Shown in pieces: positions 50,399 through 54,599 of a stretch of DNA of 54,599 nucleotides. The translations under genes and the position numbers were made by a program. Location: contig PMVV01000308.1 in assembly GCA_003166475.1 (NCBI GenBank), positions 10,420 to 65,018 of the forward strand, written 5' to 3'. This stretch comes from Bryobacterales bacterium (GTDB taxonomy: Bacteria > Acidobacteriota > Terriglobia > Bryobacterales > Bryobacteraceae). Each line of letters starts with the position of its first letter. The first letter of the stretch is position 1. Below the pieces are notes generated by a model. That model did no database searches, was not told the DNA's origin, and saw only the letters and a list, made by a program, of their open reading frames with translations.

Positions 50399-51484
50399 TC
50401 ACCCCCGCCAGCGGACCCCAACCCCCAGCTTCTTCTTGGCGTGCTCCAAGCTGCGCTCCAGGTCCACTCGCTGCTGCTCCCTTAGCGCCGCCTCCAGCGC
50501 GGGCGAATTGTCGGACCATTGTCCGATCACCATGTTCCCCAGGAACGGGCGCCCGCTCTTCGCCAGCGCTACGAAGCGCGCGAACTCCCACGCCGGCGTC
50601 TTGGGAAACGCCTTCCAGAAGTCCGGCTCCAGGTAGGGCAGCACCTCCGGCGGCCTGCCGGTAATGATCTCAAGCTGCATGGATGCACGCGGGCACAGCC
50701 TGCGATAGACTTCCACGAAGCGCGCGAAATCCACCGAGCCGTCGCCCAGCGCGACCCACTGCGCAGCCGCGCCGCGGGGATGCTCGAAGACCGCGCTGTC
50801 GCGCACGTGCGACGTCGCCACGTAGGGCGCCAGCGTTTCCAGCGTGAGCAGCGGGTCCTCCACCACCCACATAGGATTGCCGGTATCCAGGCAGGCGCCC
50901 ACGAAATCGGTGCCCGCCGCTTCCACGAGCGCCTTCACCTCGCGCGCCTGCATGTCGCCCGCATGGTTCTCCACCGCGATCCGCACGCCCGCGTCCAGCG
51001 CCTGCGAGCGCACCGCGCGCAGCACCTTCACGGTGTTCTCGATGTGGGCCTCCAGCGGCAGCGCCGTGCGCCGGTTGTCCCGCGTACCCATGTAACAGCG
51101 CAATACGTGCGACCCCACCGCCTGGGCCACGCGCAGCCCGCGCGCGACGTATTCCGCCGGCTCGCCTTCCTTCTTGTTGTAGGCGGGCGATGAAGGGCAA
51201 ATGCAGCCGATGCCCGCGTCGATCTCCACGCCCACGCGCGCCGCATGCTCCTTCACCTTTTGCAGGTAGGCCGGCTCCAGGCTCTCGTAATCTCCGAGGC
51301 TCGAGAGCTGGACCGTATCCAGTTTCAGCCCCGCCGCGTAGTCCAGCAATTGGATGGCTTTCCACTGAAACGCCCGGATCGAGTAGGAATCGAAGCCCAG
51401 CTTGATGGGAACGGGTTCCGCGGCCGGACTCATGGCTGCCACCGCCGCCGTGGAGGCTGTTTGCAAAAACGTGCGCCTGAACAT
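50399..51484 (-). CDS. Exported sugar-phosphate isomerase/epimerase-like TIM barrel
   Basis: A 361-residue protein. The start MFRRTFLQTASTAAVAAMSP is a twin-arginine-type signal (FRRTFLQ). The barrel (xylose-isomerase-like AP_endonuc_2) has KLGFDSYSIRAFQWKAIQLL, VLRCYMGTRDNR, VRIAVENHAGDMQAREVKAL with the metal Glu, FVGACLDTGNPMWVVEDPLL with Asp, and HVRDSAVFEH with His. An MQLEIITGRPPEVLPYLEP segment holds the last acidic ligand. These residues should bind a divalent metal. The substrate is unknown. Exported members are abundant in Solibacter-like bacteria, and a second one lies at 53682. It starts 13 bp from the MEMO-like gene end, same strand. Confidence 0.88.
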   Translation of the reverse strand: MFRRTFLQTASTAAVAAMSPAAEPVPIKLGFDSYSIRAFQWKAIQLLDYAAGLKLDTVQLSSLGDYESLEPAYLQKVKEHAARVGVEIDAGIGCICPSSPAYNKKEGEPAEYVARGLRVAQAVGSHVLRCYMGTRDNRRTALPLEAHIENTVKVLRAVRSQALDAGVRIAVENHAGDMQAREVKALVEAAGTDFVGACLDTGNPMWVVEDPLLTLETLAPYVATSHVRDSAVFEHPRGAAAQWVALGDGSVDFARFVEVYRRLCPRASMQLEIITGRPPEVLPYLEPDFWKAFPKTPAWEFARFVALAKSGRPFLGNMVIGQWSDNSPALEAALREQQRVDLERSLEHAKKKLGVGVRWRG

Positions 51485-51497
51485 AGCAAATGTTGTA

Positions 51498-52754
51498 TCA
51501 CGGTTTGTTAAACGCTATCCCCGCGAAGCTGACTACGCTCCGCGGATCGATGTTCCACTGCTCGTAGCGCAGCAACTCGCCGCGCGCTCCGGGCAGGGTT
51601 TTCAGAAAAGTGTAGAGCGGCGCGGAGCCGCACCATTTCAGATCGTCGCGCTTCTCCTGCACCAGGTTCCAGAAGCCGCCGCTATCCGATTCCACCACGC
51701 GCGCGATGCGCTGCCGGTCGCGCTCGGCCACCTCCGCCATCACGCCCCGGTCCGCATATGCCGGAAATTCGTCCTGGTATCGCGCGCCCATGTGCGCCAT
51801 GTCGATGCCCAGAATCCAGAAGAGACGATCGCCCTCGCGCGCCGCCATTTCGCCCAGCGATCCCAGGAAGCGCCGCACCCCCTCGTCGGCTTCGGGCGCG
51901 CCTCCCCGGTACAGGCTGTTGGCGTATTGGCCGCACAGAATCGGCAGAATGCGAATGTCCGGACCGTAGATATGTTGCAGGAAGACGACCTGCAGCTCGA
52001 CCGTGTGCTCGAACGAGTGACAGTAGTCTTCCATCAGTACGGCCGGACCGCCATCGGCCGCCAGCCGATCCACCAATGCCGTGTCCGTCGCCGTTTCGCC
52101 AAGCGGAGTCACGAACGGCTTGCGCGTCAGGCCGAAGTGCTCGGGCGCGCCGTAGTGAGAAGTCGCCAGGATGACGAACGTGCGATCCTTCAATTCCGGT
52201 CCGAGCGTCTGGTATGCGGCGCGATAGGATTGCCATCCGCCTTCCGGACTCACGTGCGGCGCGGCGATGCCGCATACCGCTCCCTCACGGTCGCGGCTCG
52301 GTAAGTCGCGGCTCGGTAACGGTGCGGGTCGGCAGGCGGCTCCGTCCATGTAGCGCGCCATCGTGGTGCGCAGGGCGGCGATCTCCAGCGGATATGCGCC
52401 GCCGGCATGCGCGGGCTCGCGTTTGGGCGCCGCGGCGAATTCCCGCTCGCGGCCCGCTTTCATCTGCGCGAAGGTCTCGTCTTCCAGGAATCCCGCCGAA
52501 CTGAAAGTCTCGATCAGGTGCTGTTCCAGCTCGCCCACCTGCAGATCGCCGGTGATGCGGACCAGCAAGGCGCGCAGGTCCAGGTCCGTCTGACGGCCGT
52601 CAAAACAGCGTAGGCATTCGATCAGCGGCGGCGGGATGATCAGCATCGCGTCGGAGTAGCGATACGGATCGCGCATGAAAAGTCCAGGCCGGTCCGGGGC
52701 CGGAGAGGGGACCAGGTCCAGGGCGTTCCTGAGACGAGCGAGTGGTCGAGGCAA
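51498..52754 (-). CDS. MEMO1-family protein (AmmeMemoRadiSam system protein B) with N-terminal extra domain
   Basis: A 418-residue protein. The MEMO1 domain starts near residue 115 (EPAHAGGAYP) and keeps CGIAAPHVSPEGGWQSYRAA, FVILATSHYG, EHTVELQVVFLQHIYGPDIR, ILPILCGQYA, WILGIDMAHMGARY and VSFAGIAF, with the histidines that bind metal. The first about 90 residues (RDPYRYSDAMLIIPPPLIEC, LRCFDGRQTDLDLRALLVRI) look like a winged-helix PqqD-like domain. PAPLPSRDLPSRDREGAV, between the two conserved parts, is encoded by a dispersed repeat. The usual AMMECR1 and radical-SAM partners are not adjacent. Function of the family in bacteria is unsettled. Confidence 0.87.
   Translation of the reverse strand: MPRPLARLRNALDLVPSPAPDRPGLFMRDPYRYSDAMLIIPPPLIECLRCFDGRQTDLDLRALLVRITGDLQVGELEQHLIETFSSAGFLEDETFAQMKAGREREFAAAPKREPAHAGGAYPLEIAALRTTMARYMDGAACRPAPLPSRDLPSRDREGAVCGIAAPHVSPEGGWQSYRAAYQTLGPELKDRTFVILATSHYGAPEHFGLTRKPFVTPLGETATDTALVDRLAADGGPAVLMEDYCHSFEHTVELQVVFLQHIYGPDIRILPILCGQYANSLYRGGAPEADEGVRRFLGSLGEMAAREGDRLFWILGIDMAHMGARYQDEFPAYADRGVMAEVAERDRQRIARVVESDSGGFWNLVQEKRDDLKWCGSAPLYTFLKTLPGARGELLRYEQWNIDPRSVVSFAGIAFNKP
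52267..52322. repeat. Dispersed REP-like repeat inside the MEMO-like coding region
   Basis: TACCGCTCCCTCACGGTCGC then TCGCGGCTCGGTAA twice in tandem (52291-52304 and 52306-52319). Read in the gene frame it gives SRDLPSRDREGAV, a peptide seen in many unrelated soil-bacterial proteins because this extragenic repeat has landed in frame. A related piece, CGCGGCTCGGTAAC and GGCTCGGTAC at 44741-44768, encodes the end of the NtrC-type protein. Confidence 0.65.
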
Positions 52755-52790
52755 GTTTCATCGTAGCAGTTGGGGCGCGCCGCGTACCTG

Positions 52791-53279
52791 CTACGCCTTG
52801 GGGCCGCGCTTTCGAATGAGCGCGCCTTGCATAGTGGAGAGCGGCAGGAATAATGCCCTCGGCCGACTGACAAGAGCCCGGGATTCGTTGTGGCGGTAAA
52901 AGGCCACGCCGTCGTCGTTCTTGGCATCCGCGTCCATCAGGATCGCGGCACCCAACCCACGGCCATGGTACGTCCGATCCACGGCCAGCCGGCAGATACG
53001 AACGGCAGGAAGAGTGGGATAACGCGGCAGATGTCTGGTCTCTTCCGGCGGCAGGTCAACAAGCGGAATACTCGCGGCCGACAGCGTATAGTAGGCGGCC
53101 ACCTTACCGGTAGCAATTTCAACGACTACGAAACAGTTGGCGACGTTTCGGCGGATGTCCTGCGTGGCTTGCGTTTGCAAGCAGCGGTCGAGAGCATCGT
53201 CGCCGCAGCGGAACGACTTGCGCTCGTGCCCCCCGCCAAGAGACTCAAAACGAAACGCCCAGGACTCATTCCACGCCAA
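52791..53279 (-). pseudogene. GNAT-type toxin (TacT-like) with internal deletion
   Basis: The sequence from TTG at 53279 reads LAWNESWAFRFESLGGGHER, KSFRCGDDALDRCLQTQATQ, DIRRNVANCFVVVEIATGKV, AAYYTLSAASIPLVDLPPEE, RICRLAVDRTYHGRGLGAAI, then LMDADAKNDDGVAFYRHNES. In intact GNAT toxins about 16-20 residues lie between the acetyl-CoA loop (R-G-x-G) and DAKND, forming the helix after the loop. Here they are missing without a frame change, so the enzyme is probably inactive. Intact relatives acetylate aminoacyl-tRNA. GGGAG precedes the TTG. It overlaps the antitoxin gene end by 14 bp. Confidence 0.75.
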
Positions 53280-53550
53280 AGAGCTCCCGATACCGGCGCG
53301 CGGCCCTCCGCAGGGCGGGCGTTGGCTTAGGAGGGTTGATGATGGCTTCGGCAATCTGCCGCTAGTCCTCAACGGAGAGCCGGATGATCTCGGTTTGCTC
53401 GAGGGCGCGGCAAGCGGCTTCATCGGCCGCGCCTACGACAAAGTCGGTGACGGTGCGCCCTTGGATTTCCGCGGCGCGTTCCAAGCGCTTCAGAACGTCG
53501 ATGGGCATCCGCACGTCAAGGCGCGCCGCGGGCTTCGTCTGTTTGGACAT
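53266..53550 (-). pseudogene. DUF1778 antitoxin (TacA-like) with an in-frame amber stop
   Basis: From ATG at 53550 the frame reads MSKQTKPAARLDVRMPIDVL, KRLERAAEIQGRTVTDFVVG, ADEAACRALEQTEIIRLSVE, D, then TAG at 53362-53364. The same frame goes on RQIAEAIINPPKPTPALRRA and ARRYRELFGVE to TGA at 53266. Intact DUF1778 proteins are about 95 residues and have Gln at the stop position, so one C-to-T change made CAG into TAG. The N-terminal ribbon-helix-helix for operator binding survives in the 62-residue product. The C-terminal toxin-neutralising part is lost. Confidence 0.8.
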
Positions 53551-53681
53551 ATCACAACGATACGGCAACCTGCCGTACAAAGGCAAGGAAGGAACGGGCG
53601 GCCGCCCTCTGGTAGCAGTAGGAGATCACTCGTCTGCCGCGACCGCCAACTATCTTATCGGCCCGACACCCAAAAACTTGC

Positions 53682-54542
53682 TCAGGCCAGCGCGCGCCGG
53701 CAGTAATCGTAGCACTTGCGCATTTCCGCTACCGTGTCGCCGCCATCGTACTCGTATTCGATATTCGCCGGAATCGGGTACTTCTTGCGCTTCAACAGTT
53801 GCAGCACTTCCCGGATGGGCGTGTCCCCGTCGCCGAAAGGCATGTTCTTGCCTTGATTCTTCTTGCGATCCTTGATGTGCAGCGTCACGATGCGCGCGTG
53901 GTGCTCTTCGATGAAGGGCACCGGATCGTATCCCGCCGCCCAGTAGTGCCCGATGTCCAGATTCACCGCGATGTAAGGCGACAGTTTCATGGCCTCCACG
54001 AAGGTCTCGGGTTTGGCGAATTCGTTGGGGTCTTTGATGTTCGAGTGCCCGTGAATGCCCACCACGATCTTGTATTTCCCGGCTTGCGCGGCGATGCGCG
54101 GCGTCACCGATACGGTGGCCGAGGTGGTCATCGCCTTGACGCCCAGCGCCTGGGCCACCTCGAAGCCGCGCGCGATCTCCTCGTCGGTGAAGTCGTCGCG
54201 CATGTTGTAGGCGTAAGCGGAAAGCTCGATGCCCGCCTGGTCGAACTTGCGCCGGACCTGGCGGATCTCGTCGAGCGGCACGGTCAGCCGCCATTTACGA
54301 AGCGCCGCGCGGCCGTCTGGCCCGCGCGGAAACTCAGGCTCCACGTGCCCCATCGAAAGCTCGCACTCGCTCAAGCCCACGTCGACGAAGCCCTGGATGG
54401 CCGCATCCAGCGGCCGGTCGCGAAAGCTATAGGATTGCGCGCCGATCAGCACGCCGTTGACGTGCGAATCCAACTTGCCAAACGCGCGGGCCAACGGCAA
54501 CGAGGCCAGCGCCAGGCGTCCAATATCGCGTCTCGAATACAT
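53682..54542 (-). CDS. Exported sugar-phosphate isomerase/epimerase-like TIM barrel
   Basis: A 286-residue protein with the start [20 protein letters not shown], a twin-arginine-type signal (SRRDIGRL). The barrel includes [36 protein letters not shown] with a metal-site Glu, [60 protein letters not shown] with Asp and His, [20 protein letters not shown], and [20 protein letters not shown] with the final Glu. It likely acts on a sugar or sugar acid; the substrate cannot be told. The ribosome site AAGGAGTGACCG before the ATG is strong. It is a distant paralogue of the protein at 50399-51484. Confidence 0.9.
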   Translation of the reverse strand: MYSRRDIGRLALASLPLARAFGKLDSHVNGVLIGAQSYSFRDRPLDAAIQGFVDVGLSECELSMGHVEPEFPRGPDGRAALRKWRLTVPLDEIRQVRRKFDQAGIELSAYAYNMRDDFTDEEIARGFEVAQALGVKAMTTSATVSVTPRIAAQAGKYKIVVGIHGHSNIKDPNEFAKPETFVEAMKLSPYIAVNLDIGHYWAAGYDPVPFIEEHHARIVTLHIKDRKKNQGKNMPFGDGDTPIREVLQLLKRKKYPIPANIEYEYDGGDTVAEMRKCYDYCRRALA

Positions 54543-54569
54543 CGGTCACTCCTTAAAAACGGAACCACA

Positions 54570-54599
54570 GATGTCTTTATCTGTGTCCATCTGTGTCCA
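54570..54599. repeat. Short tandem repeat at the window end
   Basis: ATCTGTGTCC occurs twice in tandem near the right edge, preceded by AGATGTCTTT. It lies upstream of the last gene. Short repeats of this CATCTGTGTCC type are scattered in many soil-bacterial genomes. It continues to the window edge, so its full extent is unknown. Confidence 0.45.

Noticed and set aside
50214-50591. N-terminal extension of the gene starting at 50213
   Set aside because: The upstream part is basic low-complexity sequence read through the tandem repeat and palindrome; the protein-like part starts at 50213.

Overview
The window looks like a piece of an Acidobacteriota chromosome, most likely a Solibacter/Bryobacter-type soil bacterium. 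The main evidence is a PadR regulator followed by two ATPase-less MacB-like permeases of the acidobacterial duplicated orphan permease (ADOP) type. Supporting evidence is a PD40-repeat Ser/Thr kinase, twin-arginine sugar-phosphate-isomerase-like and NIPSNAP proteins, short DUF-type toxin-antitoxin genes and many GC-rich extragenic repeats. No taxonomic marker gene is present, so this placement is an inference.

Layout. 1-12.4 kb holds chromosomal genes: a broken STAS-domain gene, a small membrane protein, an 809-aa secreted protein, two coupled small secreted proteins, a NarL-type two-component pair, a Pal-like lipoprotein, a ClC chloride channel or transporter and a coupled TPR protein. 12.4-13.7 kb is a graveyard: a carbohydrate-enzyme-like fragment, an inverted partial copy of the 809-aa gene, and the C-terminal half of a DISARM DrmC phospholipase-D gene. 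13.9-19.5 kb is a mobilization module laid out like the RP4 (IncP) Tra1 core: ardC and a coupled 47-aa ORF, relaxase and traJ-like gene leftward, a candidate oriT, then traK-, traL- and traM-like genes rightward. An insertion sequence with a frameshifted transposase follows (19.7-21.3 kb).

21.4-29.8 kb is the kinase-PadR-ADOP block. The padR gene has a consensus sigma-70 promoter that places the start codon at the expected transcription start, so its mRNA should be leaderless, and a palindrome overlaps the promoter. 29.8-37.9 kb has widely spaced genes (AsmA-like, YihY/BrkB, NIPSNAP) separated by a mosaic GC-rich repeat family. 37.9-39.7 kb carries an IS1634-like remnant beside an interrupted gene and a RecB/Cas4-like nuclease. 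40.0-43.6 kb is the integrase end of an integrative element (DUF433/DUF5615 toxin-antitoxin-like pair, small HTH proteins, tyrosine recombinase), placed at the 3' end of a tRNA-Sec gene.

43.7-54.6 kb is chromosomal again: nucleoside hydrolase, NtrC-type regulator, MBOAT/SGNH O-acylation pair, two sugar-phosphate-isomerase-like proteins, a MEMO1-family protein, and several decaying toxin-antitoxin pairs. The main themes are a transfer module of clear IncP ancestry, defence relics beside an anti-restriction gene, repeated pseudogenization of toxin-antitoxin modules, and an abundant repeat family of unknown role.
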